From assembly GCF_002993965.1 (NCBI RefSeq), contig NZ_POST01000002.1:21302-64285 (forward strand): a DNA stretch of 42,984 nt. The letters run 5' to 3'. The position numbers were made by a program, and so were the translations under genes. Numbering within the stretch: the first letter of the stretch is position 1; each line of letters starts with the position of its first letter. Below are positions 9,439 through 19,013 of this stretch, piece after piece. This DNA is from Apilactobacillus timberlakei (GTDB lineage Bacteria; Bacillota; Bacilli; Lactobacillales; Lactobacillaceae). Below the pieces are notes generated by a model. It did not search any database and had not been told where the DNA came from. It was given only the letters and a program-made list of their open reading frames with translations.

Positions 9439-9471
9439 CAAAAAAGAAACACTCCAGGTGTTTCTTTTTTG
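9439..9471 (+). terminator. Terminator after DUF1831 gene
   Basis: A perfect 14-bp stem (CAAAAAAGAAACAC paired with GTGTTTCTTTTTTG) around TCCAG, with T residues in the right arm, immediately after the stop codon. Confidence 0.9.
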
Positions 9472-10699
<1,228 letters not shown>

Positions 10700-10701
10700 C
10701 G

Positions 10702-10736
10702 AAAAAGTCTTTAAAGTTTTTTAAAGACTTTTTTTA
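10702..10736 (+). terminator. Terminator after mnmA
   Basis: AAAAAGTCTTTAA and TTAAAGACTTTTT form a 13-bp stem with a short T-rich loop and a T tail. Confidence 0.9.
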
Positions 10737-10745
10737 TTTAATACT

Positions 10746-10774
10746 TTGAATTTATATCAATAAATTGAGATAAT
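10746..10774 (+). promoter_or_regulatory. Candidate promoter for phosphatase-TPR-recD2 operon
   Basis: TTGAAT (10746-10751) and GATAAT (10769-10774) are 17 bases apart, 32 bases before the first start codon of the operon. Visual match only. Confidence 0.55.
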
Positions 10775-10805
10775 ATACATAATCATTTTTGAACGAGGGA
10801 TAAAA

Positions 10806-11462
10806 TTGAAATTATATTTTATAAGACATGGAAAAACTAAATGGAATTTAGAAAGTAGATACCAAGGTGCAGGTGGTGATTCTGATTTATTACCACAAAG
10901 TTATAAAGAAATGGAAAAACTTGGAAGTTATTTAGAAAATATTAATTTTGCGCATGCTTATTCTAGCCCAATTAAAAGAGCTAGAATAACTGCTGAAAGA
11001 GTTATCTCACAATTGAAACATCGCCCAAACTTAACTTTATGGAGTCGCTTAGAAGAATTCAATCTAGGAAAAATGGAAGGCCAAAAGTTTGACGATGTAA
11101 AAATTAGGTATCCACAATCATTTGATAATTTTAGAAATCACCCTGAAAAATATGATGCTAAAGAAATAGATGGAGAAAGTTTTCAAGATGTTATTGATCG
11201 AATGAGACCTGCTGTTAATTATATGGTTAAAAATCATAATAATGATGATAACTTAATTGTTTTTAGTCATGGAGCAGCTTTAAAAGCTTTAATAAATTCA
11301 TTATTAGGAACCCCAATTAAAAATATTAAACAGCGTGGTGGCCTTGCTAATACTAGTACTACCATTTTGGAAACTAATGATTGTGGTAATAGTTTTAATC
11401 TAGTTAAATGGAATGATACTGAATACTTAAATAAACATTTAAAATCTACTGATTTAATATAG
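10806..11462 (+). CDS. Histidine phosphatase family protein
   Basis: 218-residue member of the phosphoglycerate mutase-like histidine phosphatase superfamily. The phospho-accepting motif is FIRHGKTKWN at residues 5-14 (catalytic His8). A second set, SSPIKRARITAE, supplies phosphate-binding Arg. The acid is in RLEEFNLGKMEG, and the second His is in FSHGAALKAL. It lacks features of the glycolytic mutase (too short, with no LNERHYG-type segment), so a broad phosphatase role is more likely; the substrate cannot be told. It starts at TTG 10806 behind GAGGG. The TPR gene follows after 10 bases. Confidence 0.88.
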   Translation: MKLYFIRHGKTKWNLESRYQGAGGDSDLLPQSYKEMEKLGSYLENINFAHAYSSPIKRARITAERVISQLKHRPNLTLWSRLEEFNLGKMEGQKFDDVKIRYPQSFDNFRNHPEKYDAKEIDGESFQDVIDRMRPAVNYMVKNHNNDDNLIVFSHGAALKALINSLLGTPIKNIKQRGGLANTSTTILETNDCGNSFNLVKWNDTEYLNKHLKSTDLI

Positions 11463-11472
11463 GTGGTTAATT

Positions 11473-12186
11473 ATGGTAAAAAATAATGAGAATCTAAAAA
11501 ATTCACAATTAAAGATTCAAAAGGAACACGAGGAAAAACAAAAAAAAGCAGACGAAACTTTACACAAATTAGTTAATGATATTGATGAACATCCTAATGA
11601 TTATCGTACTTACTATGATTTAGGAGCTTTTTTAGTGGAGTTGCATAATTTTACGCAAGCTGAAGAATTAATAATGAAAGCATTAGGTTTATTTGCCGAT
11701 AAGAATAAAAAAGCAAAAGCAGTACTTACTTATGGGTTAGGCAATGTTTACTATGCAGCAGGTGAGTTTGATAAGTCTATTGAGCAATTTAACTCTTTAA
11801 GTAGCAGTGATATGAAAGCTGACGCTTACATTATGCTAGCTCAAAGTTACATGAGTAAAAAAGATTATAAAAAAGCAGTAGTATTTGCATTAACTGCTCA
11901 AGGATTTAGAAAACAAGATCCAGATGTTAATTATCTTTTAGGTAGTAGCTTGATGGCACTTGGTAATTTTTCTGAAGCTGCACAATTTTTAGATAATACA
12001 TTACATGCTCAACCTAAAAATGGAAAAGCAAATTTTGATCGTGGAATTGTAGCAATGGTGTTAGAAGAAGACTTTGATTATTACTTTGAAAATGCAAAAA
12101 AATATGATAAAAAATATTTTGATAACGGACAAAAACGTTTAGCTGATATTGAAAAATTTGTTCAAGCAAAGCAAGGTAAAAAGTAA
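11473..12186 (+). CDS. Tetratricopeptide-repeat protein
   Basis: 237-residue cytoplasmic protein. A charged N-terminal helix (residues 1-35, rich in Lys and Glu) is followed by several TPR units: DYRTYYDLGAFLVELHNFTQ, then KAVLTYGLGNVYYAAGEFDK, then DAYIMLAQSYMSKKDYKKA, then DVNYLLGSSLMALGNFSEA. TPR arrays mediate protein contacts. Genes of this type lie just before recD2 in many lactobacilli, but their partner is not known. Gaps to neighbours are 10 and about 14 bases, so it is in the same operon. It starts at ATG 11473 behind TAGGTGGTTA. Confidence 0.88.
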   Translation: MVKNNENLKNSQLKIQKEHEEKQKKADETLHKLVNDIDEHPNDYRTYYDLGAFLVELHNFTQAEELIMKALGLFADKNKKAKAVLTYGLGNVYYAAGEFDKSIEQFNSLSSSDMKADAYIMLAQSYMSKKDYKKAVVFALTAQGFRKQDPDVNYLLGSSLMALGNFSEAAQFLDNTLHAQPKNGKANFDRGIVAMVLEEDFDYYFENAKKYDKKYFDNGQKRLADIEKFVQAKQGKK

Positions 12187-12200
12187 GGAGGATTATGCCC

Positions 12201-14618
12201 GTGTCAGAATCTATAAGTTTATTTTCAGACGTTAATGATAATTCTGATGATGATCAACTATATGTCAAAGGAAAAGTTGCGGCGACCTTCTTTGAAAGTA
12301 AAGATAGCTTTTATAAAGTAATTCTGGTTAAGATAATGGATACTAATATTAATGAATGGAATGAAGATGAAATTGTTATTACTGGTAATTTTGCTGATGT
12401 GGTTGAAGATAATGAATATTGCTTCTATGGTGAAGTTATAGAACATCCAAAATATGGTAAGCAATTTAAAGCCTTAAATTATGAAAGTAATGTGCCTACA
12501 TCTCGTGAAGGCCTTATATCTTATTTGTCTGGTGAAAATTTTTCTGGAATCGGTAAAAAAACTGCAAAAAGGGTTGTTGATGCACTTGGAACTAACTTAA
12601 TTCAAGAAGTTTTAAATGATTCTAATATTTTAGATAAAGCTAGCTTAAATAGTAATCAAAAAGCTACTATTACTAGTGCCATTAATAAAAATAATGGGAT
12701 GGAACAGGTTATAATTGGATTAAACAGTTATGGCTTTGGTAGTGGTTTATCTTCGACAATTTATAATAAATATAAAAATGATACTTTAGAAGTTATTAAC
12801 GAAAATCCATATCGTTTAGTGGAAGATATTAATGGTATTGGTTTTAAAAAAGCAGATGAAATTGCTGCAAAAATTGGGATGCCATCAAATAATCCTGCCA
12901 GAATAAGAGCAGGATTGATTTCTGCTCTACAAAATTTATCAATAAAAAATGGAGATACTTATACTTTTACAGGCCCAATTGTCGATGAAACCTTAAAACT
13001 ATTAAACAATGGGACTACCCAAGTTATAAATGGTGAAGACTTATCTAGTCAGTTCATTGAATTAGCTAGGAACCAAAAAATAGTTGGTGAAGATGATCGA
13101 GTTTATTTAAAATCCCTATATGATGATGAATGGAATATTGCTGAACATCTTAATCGAATTATTAAAAACTCTGATTCTAGTAACTATAATGATGAAAATA
13201 TTAATAAAAAAATTAGATTAGTAGAGAAAAAACTCAATATTAAATATGATGATTCACAGAATGCCGCTTTAAAAGATGCGGTTAATTCCAAAATGTTTTT
13301 ATTAACTGGTGGTCCAGGAACTGGTAAAACTACTATTATTAAGGGGATTACTTATCTTTATGCTTATTTAAATGATTATTCTTTGGATTTAAATTCATAT
13401 AAGGACAAAGAATTTCCAATTCTTTTGGCTGCACCTACTGGTCGTGCTGCTAAGAGAATGAATGAAGCAACTGGGATTCCTGCTAGTACAATTCATCGAT
13501 TATTGGGATTAAATGGTCATGAAGGAGACAATGAAGAGCCTACCAAAGATTTAGATGGTGGCTTGTTGATTGTTGATGAAGTTTCAATGGTGGATACTTT
13601 TCTGTTTCAATCATTGGTTCGTGCTATCCCAAACAATATGAAAGTAATTCTTGTTGGGGATAAAGACCAATTGCCATCAGTGGGACCCGGACAAGTATTT
13701 AATGATTTATTAAAATCTGATTGCATAAATAAGATGCATTTAAATACTATTTATAGACAGGATAGTAATTCTACTATCATTCCTTTGGCCCATAGTATTC
13801 AGCAGGGCAAACTTCCTGATGATTTTACAGATAAAAAGCCTGACCGTAGTTTTATACCTTGTACTCCTAATCAAATGAGTAATGTTATCGAACAAATTGT
13901 TACCAAGGCTAAAATCAAAGGATTTACTGCTAATGATATCCAAGTGTTGGCTCCTATGTATCGTGGAGCAGCCGGAGTTAACAAACTTAATGATGTTATT
14001 CAATCTATTATGAATCCAAAAGCTGAGGGATTAGTCGAAGTTGATTATCGAGGTATAATATACCGGGAAGGAGATAAAGTATTACAATTAGTAAATAGTC
14101 CTGAAGATAATGTTTTTAATGGTGATATTGGACAAATAATTGAAATTATTAAAGATGATGCAAAATCTAGTAATGATAAGATTAAGATTGCTTTTGATCA
14201 AAGTGAAGTAACTTATAGTAGAAAAGATTGGCTACAAATCACCTTAGCTTACTGTACTACTATTCATAAAGCTCAAGGTAGCGAGTTCAAAATGGTTATA
14301 TTACCAATAGTTCCACAATTTTCTAAAATGTTAAAAAAGAATCTTTTGTATACTGCTATTACTAGATCAACAAATGCTTTAATCATGATTGGTGATTATA
14401 ATTCATTCCTAAGCTGTGCTAAGAGTGAATCTGATAACCGAAATACTAGTTTAAAAGAAAGAATTCAAAAATTATTAAATGGTAGCATCAAACCCACTAA
14501 TAATAAATATAAAGTTGAATCTGACGAAAAAAATATTAATGATTATCGTTTAACTAGTAGTATGATCAGGGATGAATTAATTGATCCAATGATTGGCATG
14601 GAAGGTATTAAGCCTTAA
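12201..14618 (+). CDS. recD2: ATP-dependent DNA helicase RecD2
   Basis: About 805-residue RecD2/YrrC-type SF1B 5'-3' helicase, acting in DNA repair and replication-fork maintenance without RecBC. An N-terminal OB-like region is followed by helix-hairpin-helix motifs (GIGKKTAKRVVDALG; NGIGFKKADEIA). Then come Walker A GGPGTGKTTIIKG (about residue 370), Walker B LLIVDEVSMVD, motif III VGDKDQLPSVGPG and the C-terminal motifs TTIHKAQGSEF and YTAITRS. I prefer GTG 12201 because AAGGAGG (12185-12191) lies 9 bases from it but only 3 bases from the in-frame ATG 12195. The difference is two residues. No terminator is obvious after the stop. Confidence 0.95.
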   Translation: MSESISLFSDVNDNSDDDQLYVKGKVAATFFESKDSFYKVILVKIMDTNINEWNEDEIVITGNFADVVEDNEYCFYGEVIEHPKYGKQFKALNYESNVPTSREGLISYLSGENFSGIGKKTAKRVVDALGTNLIQEVLNDSNILDKASLNSNQKATITSAINKNNGMEQVIIGLNSYGFGSGLSSTIYNKYKNDTLEVINENPYRLVEDINGIGFKKADEIAAKIGMPSNNPARIRAGLISALQNLSIKNGDTYTFTGPIVDETLKLLNNGTTQVINGEDLSSQFIELARNQKIVGEDDRVYLKSLYDDEWNIAEHLNRIIKNSDSSNYNDENINKKIRLVEKKLNIKYDDSQNAALKDAVNSKMFLLTGGPGTGKTTIIKGITYLYAYLNDYSLDLNSYKDKEFPILLAAPTGRAAKRMNEATGIPASTIHRLLGLNGHEGDNEEPTKDLDGGLLIVDEVSMVDTFLFQSLVRAIPNNMKVILVGDKDQLPSVGPGQVFNDLLKSDCINKMHLNTIYRQDSNSTIIPLAHSIQQGKLPDDFTDKKPDRSFIPCTPNQMSNVIEQIVTKAKIKGFTANDIQVLAPMYRGAAGVNKLNDVIQSIMNPKAEGLVEVDYRGIIYREGDKVLQLVNSPEDNVFNGDIGQIIEIIKDDAKSSNDKIKIAFDQSEVTYSRKDWLQITLAYCTTIHKAQGSEFKMVILPIVPQFSKMLKKNLLYTAITRSTNALIMIGDYNSFLSCAKSESDNRNTSLKERIQKLLNGSIKPTNNKYKVESDEKNINDYRLTSSMIRDELIDPMIGMEGIKP

Positions 14619-14692
14619 AAATTCATGCTTTATTTATCATTTTATGTTAAAATTAACCATTGAATTATTTGATCGATTAGGAGGAAAATTCC

Positions 14693-15649
14693 ATGACAGA
14701 AAATTCTGATAATAAGGGAATTAAAATTTTTTCTTTAAGTTCTAATAAGCCTTTAGCTGAAAAAATTGCTAAAACATGTGGAGTTGAACTGGGAAAAGCT
14801 ACAATTAAAAGATTTAGTGATGGCGAAATTAAAATTCAAATTGATGAAAGTATCAGAGGTGATTCTGTTTATATTATTCAGTCAATGTCTGATCCTATCA
14901 ATGATAATGTCATGGAACTATTTATTATGATTGATGCTGTTCGTAGAACTAGTGCTAAATCCATCAATGTTGTTATTCCTTATTATGGATATGCTAGATA
15001 TACAGCTAAGAAGCGTGAACGTAAGCCAATTGTTGCTAAATTAATTGCATCTGTTTTGGAAAATGATGGCATTGATCGTGTTGTAACTTTAGATTTACAT
15101 TCTCCACAAATTCAAGGTTTCTTTAATAAACCTGTTGATAATCTTAAAATGGATAAAATTATGTCTAATCATATGAAAAAAAATTATAATTTAGATAATG
15201 CAGTAGTTGTATCACCAGATCATGCTGGAGTTGCTCGTGCTAGGGGCTTTGCAGGTTTAATAGATTCACCAATTGCGATTGTTGATGACCGTGATCCTGG
15301 CAACGTAAAGCATATTCCCACGTTTGTTATTGGTAACGTTAAAGATAAGATTGCAATTATTGCTGATGATATGATTGATACGGGTAACGGTGCAATTAAA
15401 GCTGCTAATGTTTTGGCAAAGCATGGAGCCGCTAAAATTTATGTTGTTAGTACTCATGGAGTTTTTGCCAAAGATGCTTTAGAAAGAATTGAGCAATCAC
15501 CAATTGAAAAGGTAATTGTTTCTGATTCTATATATCTTGATAATTCTAAAAAGACTAACAAGTTAGATATTGTTTCAGTTGCTGATTTAATCGGAAATGC
15601 AATTACTAGAATTCATGAAAATAAGTCAGTAGGTAAATTATTTAAATAA
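14693..15649 (+). CDS. Divergent ribose-phosphate pyrophosphokinase paralogue
   Basis: 318-residue protein of the PRPP synthase family, which makes PRPP from ribose 5-phosphate and ATP. Conserved parts: KIFSLSSNKPLAEKIA, RFSDGEI, TLDLHSPQIQGFF (catalytic His), VVVSPDHAGVARAR and the PRPP-binding IADDMIDTGNG. Key residues are changed. The flexible-loop KRR of active enzymes (IDKRRPR) is D199-R200-D201 here (IVDDRDPG), and the ATP-binding ARQDRK is ARYTAKK (R102, Y103, T104). This suggests low or no synthase activity, or a regulatory subunit. Lactobacilli often carry two prs genes, and this looks like the divergent one. ATG 14693 follows TTAGGAGGAAAATTCC. Confidence 0.88.
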   Translation: MTENSDNKGIKIFSLSSNKPLAEKIAKTCGVELGKATIKRFSDGEIKIQIDESIRGDSVYIIQSMSDPINDNVMELFIMIDAVRRTSAKSINVVIPYYGYARYTAKKRERKPIVAKLIASVLENDGIDRVVTLDLHSPQIQGFFNKPVDNLKMDKIMSNHMKKNYNLDNAVVVSPDHAGVARARGFAGLIDSPIAIVDDRDPGNVKHIPTFVIGNVKDKIAIIADDMIDTGNGAIKAANVLAKHGAAKIYVVSTHGVFAKDALERIEQSPIEKVIVSDSIYLDNSKKTNKLDIVSVADLIGNAITRIHENKSVGKLFK

Positions 15650-15657
15650 AGTTTTGT

Positions 15658-15690
15658 AAGCATCTGATTAAATCGGGTGCTTTTTATTTT
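15658..15690 (+). terminator. Terminator after prs-like gene
   Basis: A 10-bp stem with wobbles (15658-15667 with 15673-15682) around TTAAA, followed by a T-rich tail. Confidence 0.8.
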
Positions 15691-15707
15691 AATTCGATAT
15701 GATTTTC

Positions 15708-15716
15708 TGCTATACT
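15708..15716 (+). promoter_or_regulatory. Extended -10 promoter for oppA-like gene
   Basis: TGC-TATACT is an extended -10 element 34 bases before the GTG start. No good -35 is seen at the usual distance. Confidence 0.5.
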
Positions 15717-15750
15717 ATTTTTTGTTATAAATTATGGTAGGTGATAAATA

Positions 15751-17388
15751 GTGAAGTGGAAAAAATCAATTGTAGGAATGGCAACTGCTGCTTTGGCATT
15801 AGTCTTGGTAGCATGTGGTAGCCAAAATGCTCAAGATAAGCAAATTAGTAATAAAGAATTAAATTTAAGTTATCCAACTGAAATATCTTCAATGGATAAT
15901 ACCAAGGCTTCTGATGCTTCTAGTTTGACTATGTTATATCATACAACTGAAGGATTATATCGATTAGGTAAGAATGATAGTATCGATAATGCCTTAGCAA
16001 AAAGTTACAAAGTGTCTAATGATGGGAAGCAATACACTTTTAATTTAAGAGAAAATGCAAAATGGTTAAATGGAAAAAATGTTACTGCTAATGATTTTGT
16101 TTACTCATGGCGTCGAGCAGCTGATCCAAAATCAGCTTCTCAATATGCATATTTATTTGGACAAATCCGAAATTATGATGCTATTCAAAAGGGTCAAATG
16201 AGTCCTGATAGTTTAGGTGTTAAATCCGATGGTAATTATAAATTAGTAGTTAACTTAAATAAACCGGTCCCTTATTTTAGAAGACTTTTATCATTCCCAG
16301 TATTTTTCCCATTGCAACAATCAGTAGTGGATAAATATGGTAAATCATATGGTGAAAATAGTTTAAAGACTAATTCTGATGGTCCATTTATCTTAAAGAA
16401 ATGGAATGGAACTAATGAAAATTGGCAATTAGTTAAAAATAATAAATATTGGAATGCAAAAAATGTTCATTTACAAAAGATAAATGTTTCTGTTGTAAAG
16501 AACCCAAGTACTTCATTAAATTTATTCCAACAAGGTAAACTAGATATTACTCCACTAAACGGTGATCAAGTAGTTAATTATAAGAACTCTAAAGGATTTA
16601 AATCATTTACTGGTGGAGCAACAGTTTATATGTTGTTGAACCAAAAGAAAAATCCTATTTTGAGAAATGAAAATGCTAGAAAAGCCTTATCAATGGCAAT
16701 CAATAGAGATGAATTATCTAATAATGTTTTACGTGACGGTTCAGTTCCAGCCAAGGGATTAGTTCCATCTAAACTTGCAAACATGAAAGCTAATAATAAA
16801 GGCAAGACATTTGGTGAACAATCTTATGTTAAAGATGCAGTTTCATATAATTTAGATAAGTCTAAATCTCTTTGGCAAAAGGCTATGAAAGAAGAAAAAA
16901 TGTCTTCTGTTAAACTATCATTATTAACTGCGGATGATGATCAATCAAAAGCTAATGCTGAGTTTTTACAAACTCAATTAAATAAATTACCAGGATTATC
17001 AATCAATGTTACTTCAATTCCTGATAAGACTAGAATGAGTCGTCAAGATAATGGTCAATTTGATATTGCTGTTAATAAATGGGGAGCTGACTTCTCAGAT
17101 CCAATTAACTTTTTACAATTATTTGAATCTAATAACTCAATGAACTTTTCTAAGTGGAGTAATCATGATTATGATAACTATATAAACATGTCTAATAATC
17201 GTGATGCTAATGATTCTGGAAAACGCTTTAATGATTTAGTAAACGCTGAGAAAATATTAATGCAAAATCAAGGAGTTATTCCATTGTATCAACCTGCTAC
17301 TGCAGAATTATGGAATACACATATTGATGGGTATATTTGGAATCCAGCAGGTATGAGTAGAAATTGGATTAATATTAACATTAAGTAA
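15751..17388 (+). CDS. Oligopeptide ABC transporter substrate-binding lipoprotein (OppA-like)
   Basis: 545-residue extracellular binding protein of the SBP_bac_5/OppA family. The signal peptide MKWKKSIVGMATAALALVLV ends in the lipobox LVAC, with Cys22 as the lipid anchor. The mature protein shows the family's SSLTMLYHTTEGLYRLGKND, YTFNLRENAKWLNGKNVTAN DF-type and VPLYQPATAELWN regions. OppA binds peptides and hands them to OppBCDF. No permease or ATPase genes lie nearby: the gene has its own extended -10 promoter and terminator, so it would have to serve a transporter encoded elsewhere. The start is GTG 15751, with GGTAGGTGATAA upstream. Peptide preference cannot be told. Confidence 0.93.
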   Translation: MKWKKSIVGMATAALALVLVACGSQNAQDKQISNKELNLSYPTEISSMDNTKASDASSLTMLYHTTEGLYRLGKNDSIDNALAKSYKVSNDGKQYTFNLRENAKWLNGKNVTANDFVYSWRRAADPKSASQYAYLFGQIRNYDAIQKGQMSPDSLGVKSDGNYKLVVNLNKPVPYFRRLLSFPVFFPLQQSVVDKYGKSYGENSLKTNSDGPFILKKWNGTNENWQLVKNNKYWNAKNVHLQKINVSVVKNPSTSLNLFQQGKLDITPLNGDQVVNYKNSKGFKSFTGGATVYMLLNQKKNPILRNENARKALSMAINRDELSNNVLRDGSVPAKGLVPSKLANMKANNKGKTFGEQSYVKDAVSYNLDKSKSLWQKAMKEEKMSSVKLSLLTADDDQSKANAEFLQTQLNKLPGLSINVTSIPDKTRMSRQDNGQFDIAVNKWGADFSDPINFLQLFESNNSMNFSKWSNHDYDNYINMSNNRDANDSGKRFNDLVNAEKILMQNQGVIPLYQPATAELWNTHIDGYIWNPAGMSRNWININIK

Positions 17389-17391
17389 ATA

Positions 17392-17427
17392 AAAAGCCTT
17401 TAACATATTATTGTTAAGGGCTTTTCT
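17392..17427 (+). terminator. Terminator after oppA-like gene
   Basis: AAAAGCCTTTAACA pairs with TGTTAAGGGCTTTT over 14 positions, including one wobble, with a short loop. Confidence 0.88.
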
Positions 17428-17493
17428 TGACTTTAGATAAAAAATCATTTTAAACTGTTTATAGTCTCTAATTAATAAATGAGGGTGATTATT

Positions 17494-18480
17494 ATGTATA
17501 AAGCTTCAGATAAACGCTATGATAATATGAAAGTACGTCGAGCAGGTAATTCTGGATTACAATTACCTGCATTATCATTTGGAATGTGGCATAGTTATGG
17601 GGATGATGCCAATTTTAAAGATAGTGAAAAAGCAATGCTTAATGCATTTGATAAAGGAATCTTTAGTTTTGATTTAGCTAATAATTATGGACCTGGTTCT
17701 GGTGCAGCCGAAAGAATGTTTGGTCAAGTTTATCGTGCTGATTTAAAACCTTATCGTGATGAATTAGTTATTACTACTAAGGCTGGTTATCATATGTGGC
17801 CTGGACCATATGGATCATTCTCTTCTAAAAAGACTTTAGTTGCTGCAATTGATCGCTCATTAAAACGTATGGGACTGGATTATGTTGACATATATTATAG
17901 TCATAGATTTGATCCTAATACTAGCTTAGAAGAAACTGCTGAAGCACTTGATGGAATTGTAAAGTCAGGTAAAGCTTTATATGCTGGTATTTCTAATTAT
18001 AATGGCGAACAAACTAGAGAAATTATTAAATACTTTAAGGAATTGCATACACCATTTGTTGTTAATCAAATGTCATACAATTTATTAAATAGACAAGTTG
18101 AAGAAGATGGGACTATTGATGCATTGAAAGAAAATAAAGATGGTTTGATAGCCTATGGTCCACTTGCAGAAGGTGTATTAACTGATAAATATTTAAATGG
18201 AATGCCTGAAGAGCTTAAATTACACTTTACAAATAGTTTTATGTTGAATGATAAAGATAATGTAGTTGAAAAACTTAATAAATTAAATCATTTAGCTAAA
18301 AATCGTGATCAAAGTCTTGCCCAAATGAGTTTAGCTTGGTTATTACATGATCCTGTAGTAACTAGTGTTGTTACTGGTGCTTCTAAGCCAGAACACTTAG
18401 ATTCTAATTTAAAAGCTTTAGATAATTTGCATTTTACTCCTGATGAATTAGATGAAATAAATAATATTTTAAAAAAATAA
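17494..18480 (+). CDS. Aldo/keto reductase, YghZ/L-glyceraldehyde 3-phosphate reductase type
   Basis: 328-residue NADPH-dependent aldo/keto reductase. The catalytic tetrad is visible: D60 and Y65 in FDLANNYGPG, K96 in TTKAGYHMWPGPYG, and H137 in YYSHRFDPNT. The NNYGPGSGAAE and AGYHMWPGPYGS segments match the YghZ group, which reduces L-glyceraldehyde 3-phosphate and methylglyoxal, so aldehyde detoxification is the likeliest role. Cofactor-site residues VTGASKPEHLDSN lie near the C-terminus. I chose ATG 17494, with GAGGGTGAT at 17481-17488. It stands alone between two terminators. Confidence 0.93.
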   Translation: MYKASDKRYDNMKVRRAGNSGLQLPALSFGMWHSYGDDANFKDSEKAMLNAFDKGIFSFDLANNYGPGSGAAERMFGQVYRADLKPYRDELVITTKAGYHMWPGPYGSFSSKKTLVAAIDRSLKRMGLDYVDIYYSHRFDPNTSLEETAEALDGIVKSGKALYAGISNYNGEQTREIIKYFKELHTPFVVNQMSYNLLNRQVEEDGTIDALKENKDGLIAYGPLAEGVLTDKYLNGMPEELKLHFTNSFMLNDKDNVVEKLNKLNHLAKNRDQSLAQMSLAWLLHDPVVTSVVTGASKPEHLDSNLKALDNLHFTPDELDEINNILKK

Positions 18481-18489
18481 GCTTTAATT

Positions 18490-18522
18490 AAAGTTATGTC
18501 TTTTTAGACATAACTTTTTTAT
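18490..18522 (+). terminator. Terminator after aldo/keto reductase
   Basis: AAAGTTATGTCT and AGACATAACTTT flank a TTT loop, followed by a T run. Confidence 0.9.
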
Positions 18523-18580
18523 ATACAAAACATTATTTATTACGTTATAACATAAAACTATGTGATTTTTATATAAATTT

Positions 18581-18910
18581 AAAGGAGAGATAAAATGGGG
18601 AGTTCCTAAAAAAATTAAATCTATATGAATTAATTTTTTTAGTTATATGTTTAATAATTGGTGGGAAAATTTTTAATTTAATGAATAATATTTCTGCTAA
18701 TGCTGGAACAGGGGGGTACTATTGGTTGGATTATAACTGGAATAGGAATGTTATCATTAGCTTTCACTTTTTAAAATTTAATAAATAAACGACCAGACTT
18801 ACAAGTAGAAGTTTATAGTTATGCAGAAGCAGGATTTTGAAATTACATGGGATTTAATTCTGCATGGGGATATTAGTTGTCAGTCTGGCTAATGAGAATA
18901 TTAGTCATAT
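18581..18910 (+). pseudogene. Decayed 5' fragment of an APC-family amino-acid antiporter (ArcD-like)
   Basis: No intact gene, but the three plus frames together spell an antiporter N-terminus. After AAAGGAG and ATG 18595 the reading passes LYELIFLVICLIIGGKIFNL, then TIGWIITGIGMLSLAFTF, then NLINKRPDLQVEVYSYAEAG, then NYMGFNSAWGY and LSVWL. This resembles arginine/ornithine-type APC antiporters. The frame is broken near an A run (about 18608-18614) and in a G run (18711-18716). Three in-frame stops follow; each fits a single-base change from the expected Gln, Gly or Trp codon. Homology ends near 18910, so about three quarters of a normal gene of some 470 codons is missing. The family is secure; the exact substrate is not. 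Confidence 0.85.
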
Positions 18911-18911
18911 A

Positions 18912-18974
18912 AAAAACACCTCCGAATTATATTATTTTACCAAATTAAAATAATAATTTATCGAAAGTGTTTTT
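18912..18974. terminator. Long imperfect hairpin, probable terminator of dagK
   Basis: An inverted repeat of about 63 bases with outer arms AAAAACAC and GTGTTTTT and several internal mismatches. On the minus strand it lies 40 bases after the dagK stop and ends in a T run. It could also end plus-strand transcripts from the antiporter remnant. Together with that remnant it accounts for most of the 533-base gap between genes; I see nothing else in the gap. Confidence 0.65.
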
Positions 18975-19013
18975 ATTTATCTGTTTAATATAGTTCCCAT
19001 CGAAGATGCTTTT

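Noticed and set aside
18912-18974. Possible MITE-like element next to the antiporter remnant
   Set aside because: The repeat is imperfect, I saw no target duplication or second copy in the window, and a terminator for dagK explains it.
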